Shown here: one piece after another, positions 22,188-31,755 of the stretch
Layout: each line of letters begins with the position of its first letter
Position numbering within the stretch: the first letter of the stretch is position 1
Assembly: GCA_031267685.1 (NCBI GenBank)
Contig: JAIRYV010000063.1
Span: 1 to 32,821, forward strand
DNA from: Treponema sp.
GTDB lineage: Bacteria; Spirochaetota; Spirochaetia; Treponematales; Breznakiellaceae
Length of the DNA: 32,821 nucleotides
Direction: 5' to 3'
Translations under genes and position numbers: made by a program
Notes under the pieces: generated by a model
Told to the model about the DNA's origin: nothing
What the model saw: the letters and a program-made list of their open reading frames with translations, nothing else
Databases searched by the model: none

Positions 22188-23273
22188 CATTGTGCGCCAT
22201 ACCTTGTCTGCGTCCTTTGCGTCTATCGTATGCAGCACTTGTCCGTGCTGGAACAACATGACTTTGTCGCCAATGCCTGTGATGCCGATGTCTGCTGTAC
22301 GTGCTTCGCCGGGACCGTTTACCACGCATCCCATCACGGCGATGGTCAGGGGTTTATTCAGTGCGTACAGTGTGGTTTTCCAGCGCTCGGTGAAGGCGTG
22401 TGTATCGAAGCTGTTTCTACCGCAACGTGGGCAGGAGATGATTGTTACGCCATTGTGCTGGGCGCGGTTTGAAGAAAGGGTGGCGAGGATTTCTCTGCCG
22501 GCAATGACTTCGTTCTCCATGGTGTCGGAGAGTGATACGCGGATTGTGTCGCCGATGCCGGAGGAAAGCAGCGTGTGCAGGGCCACGGTGTTCCGCACTA
22601 CGCCGGCGATGAGTGGGCCTGCTTCGGTAACGCCGATGTGGAGAGGCGCGTTGGTTCGGTTGGCGAGGCGGCGGTTTGCGGCGATGGTGTCTGGCACTGA
22701 CGAGGCTTTCATGGAGACGAGTACTTTGTCAAAGGCGAAGTCGTGGAAGATGGCAAGTTCGCGTTCTGCTGCTTGAACGAGTGCTTCCACCCGGTTGAGA
22801 TGTTTTTCCTCGACTTGGATGCGCAGGTCTTGTGGGAGACTTCCTGCGTTTAGGCCGATGCGGATGGGTGTGCCAGTGGCGGCGGCTTTTTCCAGCACTT
22901 GGGCGGTTTTGTCTTTACCGCCGATGTTTCCTGGGTTCAGGCGGATTTTGGCTATTGGAAAGTCGAGGCATCGGAGCGCGATTTTGTAGTTGAAGTGTAT
23001 ATCAGCTACGAGTGGCATTGGTACCATGGTTGCTAGTGTTCCGAGTGCTTCAGCTGCGTCCATGTCTGGCACGGCGAAACGCAATAAGCCGCAGCCCATG
23101 TTTTGGAGTGCGGCGATGCGTTTGACGATGGCATCGCCGGATGCGCCTTTGAGGTTGGTAAAAGAAAGGCGGTCTTTCCACATTGTTTGTATAACGATGG
23201 GTAGGCCGCCGCCGATAGAAACGGCAGAGACGTTTGCTCTGCCGCCTATTGTTATGGTTTTGGCAAGCCGCAC
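22158..23273 (-). CDS. ispG: 4-hydroxy-3-methylbut-2-enyl diphosphate synthase (IspG/GcpE)
   Basis: IspG makes HMBPP from MEcPP in the non-mevalonate isoprenoid pathway, using a [4Fe-4S] cluster. The 371-aa product shows the TIM-barrel signatures PLVADIHFNYKIAL and KIRLNPGNIG, and the C-terminal cluster cysteines in SCPRCGR and MGCVVNGPGEA. Length is normal. The predicted start is GTG, only 6 bases after the stop of the V-ATPase K subunit gene, without a good ribosome binding site, so it is probably translated as the tail of the V-ATPase operon. A hairpin at its 3' end likely ends the transcript. Confidence 0.95.
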   Translation of the reverse strand: MRLAKTITIGGRANVSAVSIGGGLPIVIQTMWKDRLSFTNLKGASGDAIVKRIAALQNMGCGLLRFAVPDMDAAEALGTLATMVPMPLVADIHFNYKIALRCLDFPIAKIRLNPGNIGGKDKTAQVLEKAAATGTPIRIGLNAGSLPQDLRIQVEEKHLNRVEALVQAAERELAIFHDFAFDKVLVSMKASSVPDTIAANRRLANRTNAPLHIGVTEAGPLIAGVVRNTVALHTLLSSGIGDTIRVSLSDTMENEVIAGREILATLSSNRAQHNGVTIISCPRCGRNSFDTHAFTERWKTTLYALNKPLTIAVMGCVVNGPGEARTADIGITGIGDKVMLFQHGQVLHTIDAKDADKVWRTMLDELITKSV

Positions 23274-23279
23274 GGTGTG

Positions 23280-23714
23280 CTATGCGAGGCTAACCATTGA
23301 GAGTACCATCGCGAAGAGAGCGACGGTTTCGCAGATGCCGACGACCGCGATGTACTGTGCGAAGCCTTTACCGGTTTCGCCCTGAGCATCGGAGGCTGCT
23401 GCACCGGCTTGGCCTTGGGCGATAGCTGAGAACGCTAATGCGAGACCAGAGCCGATACCAAAGCCTAAGTAGAGCCAGCCATTGTCTGGGTTTGCAATCG
23501 CAGCGGCTTTTATCTGCCCTAAGAGAATGAACCCATAAAAGGTCTGGGTTAAGGGTGCGCCGGCAAAGGTGAGCAGAGTCATGGGGGCGGGTTTGTTGGC
23601 AATATAACACCGCTTCCATGCGCCTATTGCCGCTTGACCGGCAATACCGATACCGATTGCTGAACCTAATGCCGCAATACCCATTACAAGACCTGCGCCT
23701 AATAATCCTAACAT
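23280..23714 (-). CDS. atpK: V-type ATPase proteolipid subunit K
   Basis: The 144-aa membrane rotor subunit has four helices as two hairpins (about 4-32, 46-70, 80-108, 119-142). The ion-carrying acid is E129 in GICETVALF. T56 and Q57 (PLTQTFYGF) and Q100 (AIAQGQAG) correspond by eye to the sodium-binding Thr64, Gln65 and Gln110 of Enterococcus hirae NtpK, and E129 to its Glu139. The first hairpin has no matching acid. The start is ATG 23714 behind GAAGGAG; an 8-codon extension upstream is ignored. It lies 69 bases after the I subunit gene. Confidence 0.93.
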   Translation of the reverse strand: MLGLLGAGLVMGIAALGSAIGIGIAGQAAIGAWKRCYIANKPAPMTLLTFAGAPLTQTFYGFILLGQIKAAAIANPDNGWLYLGFGIGSGLALAFSAIAQGQAGAAASDAQGETGKGFAQYIAVVGICETVALFAMVLSMVSLA

Positions 23715-23783
23715 TGTTAAACTCCTTCTATTCTGCAAGTTTAAAGTTTGGTAAAGGCGTTGCTTTACCAGAGACTTATTGCA

Positions 23784-25622
23784 TTACATTTTGACCGTTT
23801 TACCGAACGGTTTATACATAAAGCCTGACCAGGTGAGTCCGAGATGCCCTGAGAATTCCAGGGTATTCAGACGCACGCCGTGAACAAGCACCGACAAGAG
23901 ATTGAGTATGACGTTCAAACCATGCCCAAAGACTAAAAGAATGATGCCCAAGAAGATCAAAAAGTTTCCTAACAAGGGGCCTGCCATAGTGTTCACGGTC
24001 GATGATATCGACGCGCCGGCAAGTCCTACGGCCCAGAGGCGGATGTAGGACATGATGTCAGAGAACACGTTGGTAATGCCGAGCACCACTGAGATGATGT
24101 TCTTAAAACTGTACAAGATGGACTGTCCCAAGTTGCCTTCATAAGCGGCGAACACGAAGGTGAGGAAGAAGCCGCCACCCAAGAGGTACAGCGAGGCAGG
24201 CAAGAGGGGGAACTGCCGGTAGCTGTTGCTGACCACGAGGAAAAGCACGAGGTTGAACATTCCGATGAGCATAGCGAGTGAGCCTAGTTCAGCGAACAGT
24301 TTTAAGGACTTAATGTTGCGTAGGAAGCCTTTGATGTGAGCAATGCTGAGTTGCAGGAGCGCCAAGGAGAAGCAGAAGATTTGCAGGTTTTGATCGACGA
24401 TAGCCTTTTGCGCTGCGCCTTTTGCTGCTTCTGCACTGGAAAGCGCTGGTATCGAGATGTTTTGCAGGACTTCCGGCAACTTTGCCGTGTCAATGCCGAA
24501 CCATGTACAGGTGATAATGCCCCACGCTATGTTGGAGAGGCTGAGCAGCCCCAGCATTTTAAGCACAGGGGGGACGCCTTTAGCCGAAGTCTTGGCAATA
24601 CCGATGATGGCGATGATACCAAGTATCGCGCCGTAGGCTGCGTCTCCGAAGATCATGCCGAAGAATATGCAGAAGAATAGGAGGAACCAGCCGGATATGT
24701 CTACTTCACGGTAGCCTGGCACTACTTCCAGGAAGTCTGTGAGTGGGTAGATGAGGCTGGCGAGTTTGTTGTTCTTGAGCAAGGTTGGCACTGCGTCTTC
24801 TTCGGACGGGTCGCTTATTGCCAATGCCCAGCCGTTTTCTGCGGCGGCGCGTTTCAGCACGCCAACGTCGTTCTTTGGCACAAAGCCGGTGAGCCACGAA
24901 ATGCCTGTATTAAGGGACTTTGTGGCTGAGCTAATGCTGTCCATGCTTGCCTTTGCGGTCTCGAACTCAATGCTCTGTGCCAGGGTCTTTAGCTCGTCCG
25001 CAATACTTTTTTTATGGGCGGCAAGCATTGCAAAGCGTTTCTCAATGTTCGTGAGTTTGGTCTGAATGTTCTTTATGGCATTGCGCATTTCGGACAGAGA
25101 CTTGTCAGGCAGGGCAAACGGCGTTTCACCGGCGATCTCGTGATCCAGCGCCACACCGTATACCTTAACTTTGTCCCGGAACAGGGTAATAAAACGCTGT
25201 TCTTTGTCCAGGGACTCATACGCTTTGTGGGACAGTTCATAGGGAATAAGCGTGAGTCCATGGCTTGCCAGTTCTTTCAAGGCGGTGGGGTTGAAATCTC
25301 CCCACTTCTCAACGCGGCTTTCTTCTTTACCGAGGGACGTGAACTGTTCTTGAAGCGTCTTCTTTTCGTTGTCCATACTCAAGACTTCGGTAACGAGGTC
25401 TGGGGCGGGTGCTTTTGCATCAGTGTCTGCGACCTTATAAGGCCGCAGAAGTCCGAGCGCTGTTTCCGCCTTTGCCTTACGGTCGAGCTGCTTTGAGAGG
25501 CTGTCGCTGGCAACAGGACGCGAGTCAATGTGCAACAAGCCCAAGTCGCGGAGTTTGGCAAGCGAGGCGTCGCGGGTTTTATCCATAACCACGATGGAGA
25601 TTTTCTTCATTGGTACTATCAT
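23784..25622 (-). CDS. atpI: V-type ATPase subunit I (stator membrane subunit a)
   Basis: The 612-aa protein holds the ion half-channels. The N-terminal ~310 residues are soluble and coiled-coil rich (starting MKKISIVVMDKTRDASLAKL). From about 315 there are some seven or eight membrane segments, including DISGWFLLFFCIFFGMIFGDAAYG. The conserved arginine region SYIRLWAVGLAGASIS precedes the last helices, and the protein ends near GFMYKPFGK. The ATG overlaps the stop of the D subunit gene, giving tight coupling. Length is typical for bacterial V-type I subunits. Confidence 0.94.
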   Translation of the reverse strand: MIVPMKKISIVVMDKTRDASLAKLRDLGLLHIDSRPVASDSLSKQLDRKAKAETALGLLRPYKVADTDAKAPAPDLVTEVLSMDNEKKTLQEQFTSLGKEESRVEKWGDFNPTALKELASHGLTLIPYELSHKAYESLDKEQRFITLFRDKVKVYGVALDHEIAGETPFALPDKSLSEMRNAIKNIQTKLTNIEKRFAMLAAHKKSIADELKTLAQSIEFETAKASMDSISSATKSLNTGISWLTGFVPKNDVGVLKRAAAENGWALAISDPSEEDAVPTLLKNNKLASLIYPLTDFLEVVPGYREVDISGWFLLFFCIFFGMIFGDAAYGAILGIIAIIGIAKTSAKGVPPVLKMLGLLSLSNIAWGIITCTWFGIDTAKLPEVLQNISIPALSSAEAAKGAAQKAIVDQNLQIFCFSLALLQLSIAHIKGFLRNIKSLKLFAELGSLAMLIGMFNLVLFLVVSNSYRQFPLLPASLYLLGGGFFLTFVFAAYEGNLGQSILYSFKNIISVVLGITNVFSDIMSYIRLWAVGLAGASISSTVNTMAGPLLGNFLIFLGIILLVFGHGLNVILNLLSVLVHGVRLNTLEFSGHLGLTWSGFMYKPFGKTVKM

Positions 25623-26221
25623 TGGGCAACCCTCTGCATACCACGTTTGGCGATTTTGCCGCGAACCACTGCCGCGGTTTGCTGATCGCCGAGGTATACC
25701 TGAATTTTTTTGATATTCCCTGCTGTTTCAGGAATCTTGATCTTCTCAAATAGGTTGACTCGCTGAGTCGTTACCCGCAGTTCATGCTCCAGCCGCTTGC
25801 ACTGTTCCTCGAGGGTCTGCGCCTCAAGGTCAAGCAAGAGTACCTGCTTCATGCGCTCCACAGCCGCGTCAAGCCAGAGCGGAGTACGGACGAGATCGTA
25901 AGGCGTGGTTTGAAAATCAGCGCCATGAAAGATAGGGATTGTTACACCCGCGATGTTTCCCTCAGAAGTCCGTAGACTAGTGATTCGGAGTATGTCTGGG
26001 GTGAAAAAGCCTTTTTCGCCGTAGACCGCGATCCATGCTTTGAAGGTTTCATCGATCCGCTTTTTTTCGTTGAGCAGTTCTTTGATACGCAGCTCTGTGG
26101 TTCTGATCTCTGCTTGAAGCTGTTGTTTTTTGAGCATGAGCGTAGGCAGATAACGTTGGAACATTTTCAGGGAATCTTTCTGCTTTTTAAGCTCATTCTT
26201 CGTCAGCTTGATCTTTGCCAT
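25619..26221 (-). CDS. atpD: V-type ATPase subunit D (central stalk)
   Basis: The 200-aa protein forms the rotating shaft. It is mostly long coiled-coil helices at both ends (KLTKNELKKQKDSLKMFQRYLPTLML and LEEQCKRLEHELRVTTQRVN LFEKI) with a less helical middle, the usual D layout. The gene begins 7 bases after the B subunit stop and its stop overlaps the I subunit start. Confidence 0.92.
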   Translation of the reverse strand: MAKIKLTKNELKKQKDSLKMFQRYLPTLMLKKQQLQAEIRTTELRIKELLNEKKRIDETFKAWIAVYGEKGFFTPDILRITSLRTSEGNIAGVTIPIFHGADFQTTPYDLVRTPLWLDAAVERMKQVLLLDLEAQTLEEQCKRLEHELRVTTQRVNLFEKIKIPETAGNIKKIQVYLGDQQTAAVVRGKIAKRGMQRVAQ

Positions 26222-26228
26222 GGGTACC

Positions 26229-27527
26229 TCAGTTCTTCTTAGGCCAGAACTGGTTGATCAGTTCAGTCCGCAGGCCGGTTTCTTCTGGAGTGAAGCAATC
26301 CGCAAGGATTTCCCAGCCTTGGTCCAGGGCGTGTTCCAGAGGGATGTTAACCGAAAGGTCCATCATCTTGCTTTCAAAAAGCTCGCCGTATTTAAGGAGT
26401 TTTTCATCCCAATTGGTCATCATAAAGCCCATGGCCTTTTTCTCAAGCGTATCCTTGTACGCGGCGTAGAGTCGAATCATGCCGTCCATGATAGTGCGGT
26501 GGTCCTTGCGGGTCTTGTTGTTTACCTGCTGCTTTAAGCGTGACAAGGAGCCAAACGGCTCAATACGCCCGTTCTTCAGGTAGTACTGGCCTTCGGTGAT
26601 ATAACCCGTGTTATCAGGCACTGGATGGGTTACGTCGTCACCAGGCATTGTGGTTACGCCGAGAACGGTGATGGAACCAGCGGTATCGAAGTCGACTGCT
26701 TTTTCGTAACGCGCTGCGAGCTGGCTGTAAAGGTCGCCTGGATAGCCGCGGTTTGACGGAACCTGCTCCTGTATAATGGAGATTTCTTTCATGGCGTCAG
26801 CGAAGTTCGTCATGTCGGTCAAGAGTACCAGCACATCCTTACCCTGTAAGGCGAACTGCTCGGCAACTGCCAGCGACATATCGGGGATCATGAGGCACTC
26901 GACAGTGGGGTCGCTCGCGGTATGCACAAACATCACGGTGCGGGAAAGTGCGCCGCCTTCCTCCAGCGTATCCCTGAAGAATAGATAATCGTCGTACTTT
27001 AGGCCCATACCGCCTAAAATGATAACGTCAACCTCAGCTTGCATTGCGATACGCGCCAAGAGTTCGTTGTACGGCTCGCCAGACACCGAGAAGATGGGCA
27101 GTTTCTGGGAAACGACAAGTGTATTAAACATATCGATCATGGGGATACCGGTACGGATCATACGGCGAGGGATGATGCGCTGCGCGGGATTCACTGACGG
27201 CCCGCCGATGGGGATCAGATTCTCGTGGAGCGCTGGTCCCCGATCCCGGGGAGCGCCTGAACCGGAGAACACGCGTCCCATGAGGTTGTCGGAGAACGAG
27301 ACCTGCATGGGGTGTCCGAGGAAGCGTACTGTGTCGCCGGTAGAGATACCGCGTCCGCCCGCAAACACTTGCAGGGAAACGATGTCGTTTTCCAGCCGGT
27401 TTACCTCGGCAAGGGATGTGCCGAAAGCGGTGTCAACTTCCGCGAGGTCACCGTAGCGTATGCCTTCGGCTTTCACCGTAATAACGCTACCGGTGATGGA
27501 TTCTATCTTGCTATATACCTTTTTCAT
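26229..27527 (-). CDS. atpB: V-type ATPase subunit B (non-catalytic)
   Basis: The 432-aa regulatory nucleotide-site subunit. The P-loop position reads SVSGEPYNE (147-155), lacking GKT, as expected for B subunits. Family stretches include [20 protein letters not shown], the Walker B area [17 protein letters not shown] and the start [16 protein letters not shown]. Spacing to the A gene is 9 bases, and to D 7 bases. Confidence 0.96.
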   Translation of the reverse strand: MKKVYSKIESITGSVITVKAEGIRYGDLAEVDTAFGTSLAEVNRLENDIVSLQVFAGGRGISTGDTVRFLGHPMQVSFSDNLMGRVFSGSGAPRDRGPALHENLIPIGGPSVNPAQRIIPRRMIRTGIPMIDMFNTLVVSQKLPIFSVSGEPYNELLARIAMQAEVDVIILGGMGLKYDDYLFFRDTLEEGGALSRTVMFVHTASDPTVECLMIPDMSLAVAEQFALQGKDVLVLLTDMTNFADAMKEISIIQEQVPSNRGYPGDLYSQLAARYEKAVDFDTAGSITVLGVTTMPGDDVTHPVPDNTGYITEGQYYLKNGRIEPFGSLSRLKQQVNNKTRKDHRTIMDGMIRLYAAYKDTLEKKAMGFMMTNWDEKLLKYGELFESKMMDLSVNIPLEHALDQGWEILADCFTPEETGLRTELINQFWPKKN

Positions 27528-27536
27528 CTATGCCAC

Positions 27537-29297
27537 CTATGCCAAAAGTTTTTCCATTGTCTTATCCAGCCCCTGGGAACGCTCGGCCACCGCGCCTGTG
27601 ATGTCTTTTTCAAGAAGCTTAAACTCCTTGCCCTGCCAGGGCGTGCCATTGTAATCCAAGAACTTCTGCCGCAGATGATTAAACCATGTACGCGCCTCAG
27701 CTTTTTCGGTGAAAGCAAGCTTTGTTCCCAAGATTCGCAGAATAACAAGGAAGATGTGGTTTTGCCGCTCAGGACTGACCGAGGAATCAACCGGATTAAA
27801 CGAATCCTGCTGCATATACACCGCGTCAAGGAAATCGCCCTTGAGGTACACAATGTAGTCGTCAAGACTCGTTCCTTCCTCGCCCACGACTTTCATCATC
27901 TGCTCGATTTCGCTTCCGCGACGGATAAAACCGTAAGCGTACTGCACGCGCTTTGGGTCAATCGTACTTTTGTACTTTGACCACGAATCCAGCGGATGAA
28001 TGGCCGGGTACTTGCGGGCGTCGGAACGCTCACGCGACAGTCCGTGGAACGCGCCTACGACTTTCAGCGTGGCCTGCGTTACTGGCTCTTCGAAGTTACC
28101 GCCAGCGGGACTGACCGTGCCGCCGATGGTAACTGACCCCAGGCTCCCGTCTTTGAGCCGCACCAGACCTGCCCGCTCATAGAAGCTGGCAATGGTTGAT
28201 TCGAGGTAGGCGGGGAAAGCCTCTTCTCCAGGAATTTCTTCCAGGCGTCCTGACATTTCGCGCATGGCCTGGGCCCAGCGGCTTGTTGAATCGGCTAGTA
28301 GCAGAATGTGCAAGCCCATTTGCCGGTAGTATTCGGCAAGCGTTACCGCCGTGTATACCGACGCTTCACGCGCCGCAACAGGCATGGACGATGTGTTACA
28401 GATGATCAAAGTGCGTTCCATAAGGGAACGGCCTGTTTTGGGATCGATAAGTTCCGGGAACTCTTTCAGGGTTTCCACAACCTCACCAGCGCGTTCGCCG
28501 CAGGCCGCGATGATTACAATGTCCACCTCCGCGTTACGGCTGGTAACGTGCTGGATAACGGTCTTGCCTGCGCCGAATGGCCCGGGGATACAATAGGTTC
28601 CGCCACGCGCCACTGGGAAGAAGGTATCAATGAGCCGGAGCTTCGTCAACATAGGGGCTTCTGGCTTGAGCCGTTCCTCGTAACAGTCAATTGCGCGCTT
28701 CACTGGCCAGTGAAACGTCATTGTTACGGGAATTGTGTTACCCTTACCATCGCTGAGTTCCGCGATGGTCTCGCGTATTGTGTATGAACCCGCTGCTTTT
28801 ATTGATGAAACGGTATACGAGCCATACATGGTGAATGGCACCATGATACGGTGGGTAAAGGCGCCTTCTGGCACGGTTCCCAGCGTATCGGCACGTTCCA
28901 CATGGTCGCCGACCTTTGCTACGGGCGTGAAATTCCACTTGAGGTCGTCCGACAGGGGGTCAAGATAAATCCCTCGCTCCAGAAAGTATCCGGCGGTTTC
29001 GGCCAGTTTAGGCAGGGGGTTTTGCAGACCGTCATAGACCTGGCCCAGAAGACCTGGACCCAGTTCAACTGCCAACATATTCCCTGAAAACTCAACCTCG
29101 TCTCCGATAGCGATTCCCTTGGTGATCTCGAACACCTGCATCTGGGATATATCGCCCCGAATACGGATAACCTCGCCCTTGAGCCTTTTATCCTCAACCT
29201 TTACATAGCCGACTTCATTCATGGAGACGGCACTGTCAAAGCGGACGCTCACCATATTGCCATTAACGGCGACAATTCTTCCTTTGGTTCCGGTCAT
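27537..29297 (-). CDS. atpA: V-type ATPase catalytic subunit A
   Basis: The 586-aa catalytic subunit has its Walker A at GPFGAGKT (239-246), the bulge (non-homologous) region typical of A subunits (about 115-200), and LLLADSTSRWAQAMREMSGR as the arginine-finger and Walker B area. Length is as expected. The gene starts 3 bases after the DUF2764 gene, inside the operon. Confidence 0.97.
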   Translation of the reverse strand: MTGTKGRIVAVNGNMVSVRFDSAVSMNEVGYVKVEDKRLKGEVIRIRGDISQMQVFEITKGIAIGDEVEFSGNMLAVELGPGLLGQVYDGLQNPLPKLAETAGYFLERGIYLDPLSDDLKWNFTPVAKVGDHVERADTLGTVPEGAFTHRIMVPFTMYGSYTVSSIKAAGSYTIRETIAELSDGKGNTIPVTMTFHWPVKRAIDCYEERLKPEAPMLTKLRLIDTFFPVARGGTYCIPGPFGAGKTVIQHVTSRNAEVDIVIIAACGERAGEVVETLKEFPELIDPKTGRSLMERTLIICNTSSMPVAAREASVYTAVTLAEYYRQMGLHILLLADSTSRWAQAMREMSGRLEEIPGEEAFPAYLESTIASFYERAGLVRLKDGSLGSVTIGGTVSPAGGNFEEPVTQATLKVVGAFHGLSRERSDARKYPAIHPLDSWSKYKSTIDPKRVQYAYGFIRRGSEIEQMMKVVGEEGTSLDDYIVYLKGDFLDAVYMQQDSFNPVDSSVSPERQNHIFLVILRILGTKLAFTEKAEARTWFNHLRQKFLDYNGTPWQGKEFKLLEKDITGAVAERSQGLDKTMEKLLA

Positions 29298-29300
29298 TTG

Positions 29301-29861
29301 CTATTTCTCCACACCTTTTGAGGCGGACGCCAGAATAGCGTCATAAAGCCCCTTGTATTCCGCGAAGCCCTCTTCAACCTTGAACGCTGCTCTTCGTTCC
29401 ATGAGGAGCAGCTTGAGAAGATAGGCATATATCATGTTAACACTGAACGAGTCCAGTCCCTGCATGGCCTCGATAGCATTCCACCGTGCCTGATCGATGA
29501 ACAGTTCGGCTTCCAGCGGCGATTCCAGCGCGAAAGCGGCCTTTGCCGCCAGCGCCGCATCAGCCGGAGAGTCCGGCGGCTCTATCGACGCGCCATTGTC
29601 CCGCTTCTGGGCGCGATACCGTGCGAGATTGAGGCACAGAGTGCGCTCCCATGCGCGCCATTCATTGATAAAACGCGATGAAGTAGGCACGGGCGGTTCC
29701 GTGTAACTTTTTTCTGGGTCTAGCGAACACCCGCCAAGCAGAGCCGCGTCTCCGGCACTGAGCGCATGGGCGCAAAGCACTCTAAACGCCTGTGAAGACA
29801 GGGGCAACTGCTGTCCATAGACCAGGTAGGGAAGCTGGGCGACCAGATAGTAATAAGCCAC
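29301..29861 (-). CDS. DUF2764 protein of the V-ATPase operon
   Basis: The 186-aa soluble protein begins MAYYYLVAQLPYL, the signature start of DUF2764, found between V-ATPase subunits E and A in spirochaetes and Bacteroidetes. It is helical, with a possible second helical bundle (LEAELFIDQARWNAIEAMQG). Gaps to both neighbours are only 3 bases. Genes for the standard C and F subunits are absent from this operon, and the position suggests this protein takes over the C-like (central stalk cap) role; that is inference. Confidence 0.85.
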   Translation of the reverse strand: MAYYYLVAQLPYLVYGQQLPLSSQAFRVLCAHALSAGDAALLGGCSLDPEKSYTEPPVPTSSRFINEWRAWERTLCLNLARYRAQKRDNGASIEPPDSPADAALAAKAAFALESPLEAELFIDQARWNAIEAMQGLDSFSVNMIYAYLLKLLLMERRAAFKVEEGFAEYKGLYDAILASASKGVEK

Positions 29862-29864
29862 TGC

Positions 29865-30506
29865 TTAGGTTCCCATAGAATTGGCAACTTTGTTGCCGAC
29901 GCTTACAGCGTTGCTAAGGATCGCCGCCAGCCGCGGGTTAAGATAGGCGGAGAGCAGTTCTGCAACCGACTCAGCGGAGAAGTCGTAATAAGCGGAACCA
30001 TCTTTGTTGGCGATACGGAAACCCGCGCCCAGTTTCCGGTCAGATTTGAGTTCAACGCCTTTTTTCAGCTCAGCGCTGAGTTGGTTATTGAACCAATTCT
30101 GGAGCTTCTTGAGGTCTGCCTCGCTGACAATGATGTCCAGCGTGTCACCACCCTTGCTTGCCCAAGCCTTCAAAATCTCAGGGAGCGTCGCTTTCAGGGC
30201 ATCCTCGGTATAGGAGGCAGCGAGTTCTCTCGCCACAATCTTCTCCAGCAACGCCGTGATTTCTGCCTTGAATGCCAGTACAAGGTTCCGTGACGCCTGC
30301 TCCAGTGCCGCGACACCAGCTTTCTCTGAGCGCGCAGCGTCAGTCTTGCCTTTGGCAATGATGGCGTCCGCTTCTTTCTGCGCGGCCTCAATGATGCGCT
30401 TAGCCTCGCCCTCGGCTTGAGACTTGAGTTTAGCGGCCTCAGTTATCGCGCTTTCAATCCCGTCCTTCTTTATCCTATCGATCAATTCCTGAAGTTGAAT
30501 GTCCAT
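29865..30506 (-). CDS. atpE: V-type ATPase subunit E (peripheral stalk)
   Basis: The 213-aa first gene of the operon. The N-terminal ~100 residues form an Ala/Lys/Glu-rich helix (KLKSQAEGEAKRIIEAAQKE), the rest a small alpha/beta domain with LGAGFRIANKDGSAYYDFS, as in the family. AGAGGAG lies before the ATG and a good promoter lies at 30530-30558. No separate G/H-type coiled-coil subunit gene is present in the operon. Confidence 0.93.
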   Translation of the reverse strand: MDIQLQELIDRIKKDGIESAITEAAKLKSQAEGEAKRIIEAAQKEADAIIAKGKTDAARSEKAGVAALEQASRNLVLAFKAEITALLEKIVARELAASYTEDALKATLPEILKAWASKGGDTLDIIVSEADLKKLQNWFNNQLSAELKKGVELKSDRKLGAGFRIANKDGSAYYDFSAESVAELLSAYLNPRLAAILSNAVSVGNKVANSMGT

Positions 30507-30529
30507 ACACTCCTCTTTATCGTTATAGT

Positions 30530-30558
30530 ATTTTAAAAAGATAGTACAATTTATTCAA
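30530..30558 (-). promoter_or_regulatory. Promoter of the V-ATPase operon
   Basis: On the minus strand TTGAAT (30553-30558), 17 bases, TAAAAT (30530-30535); the start would fall about 20 bases before the atpE ATG, leaving room for its AGAGGAG site. It is the only good promoter in the 262-base divergent gap. Confidence 0.65.
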
Positions 30559-30707
30559 GCCCTATTCTATAGTTTTTTATATAATTTAGTACATACCGCT
30601 GTATTACTTCTGCTACGGTTGATATATTCCGATATAGGAGATAGCTCTTATAAAGAAAACGCTTTTAGAAATCGCGTCGGCAATGGGCCGATAGCGTATT
30701 CACCTAT

Positions 30708-30737
30708 ATTCTTAGAATTAAAAAATTTCTAAAGAAT
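30708..30737. promoter_or_regulatory. Imperfect inverted repeat upstream of the 328-aa gene
   Basis: ATTCTTAGAATT and AATTTCTAAAGAAT around a short A-run form a near-palindrome with two bulged bases, 31 bases before the start codon of the gene at 30769. It could be an operator or a 5'-leader hairpin. The remainder of 30559-30707 shows nothing else. Confidence 0.35.
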
Positions 30738-30768
30738 TTTCCTTAAGCATTTCCTCGGAAAGGAACAC

Positions 30769-31755
30769 ATGTTAATCTTGAAAGAAGACGAAGCGCACCT
30801 CGTTGAGGACATTCAGACGTATCTTGGTAGCGCCTATCCCGAAGAAAGTAGACTGGTACAGGAGCGCTTCCATTGTCTACAACAGTTGGGCGAGGCGATT
30901 AGTCAGTATCCGTCAATACACTCTACTCAGATTCTGCGTGGGTCGCTACGTACTGAGAAAGACCTCGTGGAATCACTTTTACACTTTAGACCATCATCTC
31001 ATCTCCTGCACATTCCAGCACGGGTCGTGGCAGTGCGCGGCTTTCTCGTTACCAAGTTCCAGTCTTTTTCCATGCTAGCAATACTGGTTGATGACATACA
31101 GGCATTCTCAATGCCCCTGCGAAGCATACTCTTTTCTATTATATGCACACTCATGGCGGAAGACGTGTACTTTTCCTGCCTTGAAGACCCGGGCTTTTCT
31201 CTCAACACGAAGTTTGTACTCGCACAAGACCTCATCGCGCTCTGGGACAATGGCAAAGACCTCCGCTCCGTTCACCACTTTCCCGCGCTTCAGGCGCTCT
31301 GGCTTGCCCGCGATGCTACGCCGCCAGTGTTCGGTACCATGAATGGCACAAGCGAACTGATCCGCATCTCAATGGATATGAAAAAGGACTGGCAACACTT
31401 TCTGGTTGAGGAAAGCGTTGATGACGAGACTCAATGGGCGCTGGAGGAGTTTTTGTTTGGTCTTTCCTATGAGGAGATCAATAGGGTACGGACATGGCTG
31501 GAACGTTTCGGCCTTTCTGCTGTCAGTGGCGATGAAGTACGTTCATACATTGGACAGAGTAGCTACGGCATGATAAAAAGCACGGGGCCGCGCGCCTTCT
31601 ACGATTTTTACATTGATCGGCGCGACGCGGCGCTGTTCCGTAGGCGCATCTCCGCACTTGGTCCCAAACAGACGCTGGAGGAAATCTACCTTAAATACCG
31701 CATCACCTTTGAGATGAGCGGCTGTCCTGGCATGATCGAGGATGACGACTGGTGA
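30769..31755 (+). CDS. Hypothetical protein coupled to dCMP deaminase
   Basis: The 328-aa protein is not recognised. It is soluble with no signal peptide. The middle (about 83-130) is hydrophobic beta/alpha sequence (HIPARVVAVRGFLVTKFQSF, MLAILVDDIQ) and the C-terminal half is helical (DDETQWALEEFLFGLSYEEI, LEEIYLKYRIT). AAAGGAAC before the ATG supports the start, and its stop overlaps the deaminase GTG (GTGA). It is encoded divergently from the V-ATPase operon. Coupled translation suggests a shared process, perhaps nucleotide metabolism, but nothing in the sequence proves it. Confidence 0.75.
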   Translation: MLILKEDEAHLVEDIQTYLGSAYPEESRLVQERFHCLQQLGEAISQYPSIHSTQILRGSLRTEKDLVESLLHFRPSSHLLHIPARVVAVRGFLVTKFQSFSMLAILVDDIQAFSMPLRSILFSIICTLMAEDVYFSCLEDPGFSLNTKFVLAQDLIALWDNGKDLRSVHHFPALQALWLARDATPPVFGTMNGTSELIRISMDMKKDWQHFLVEESVDDETQWALEEFLFGLSYEEINRVRTWLERFGLSAVSGDEVRSYIGQSSYGMIKSTGPRAFYDFYIDRRDAALFRRRISALGPKQTLEEIYLKYRITFEMSGCPGMIEDDDW

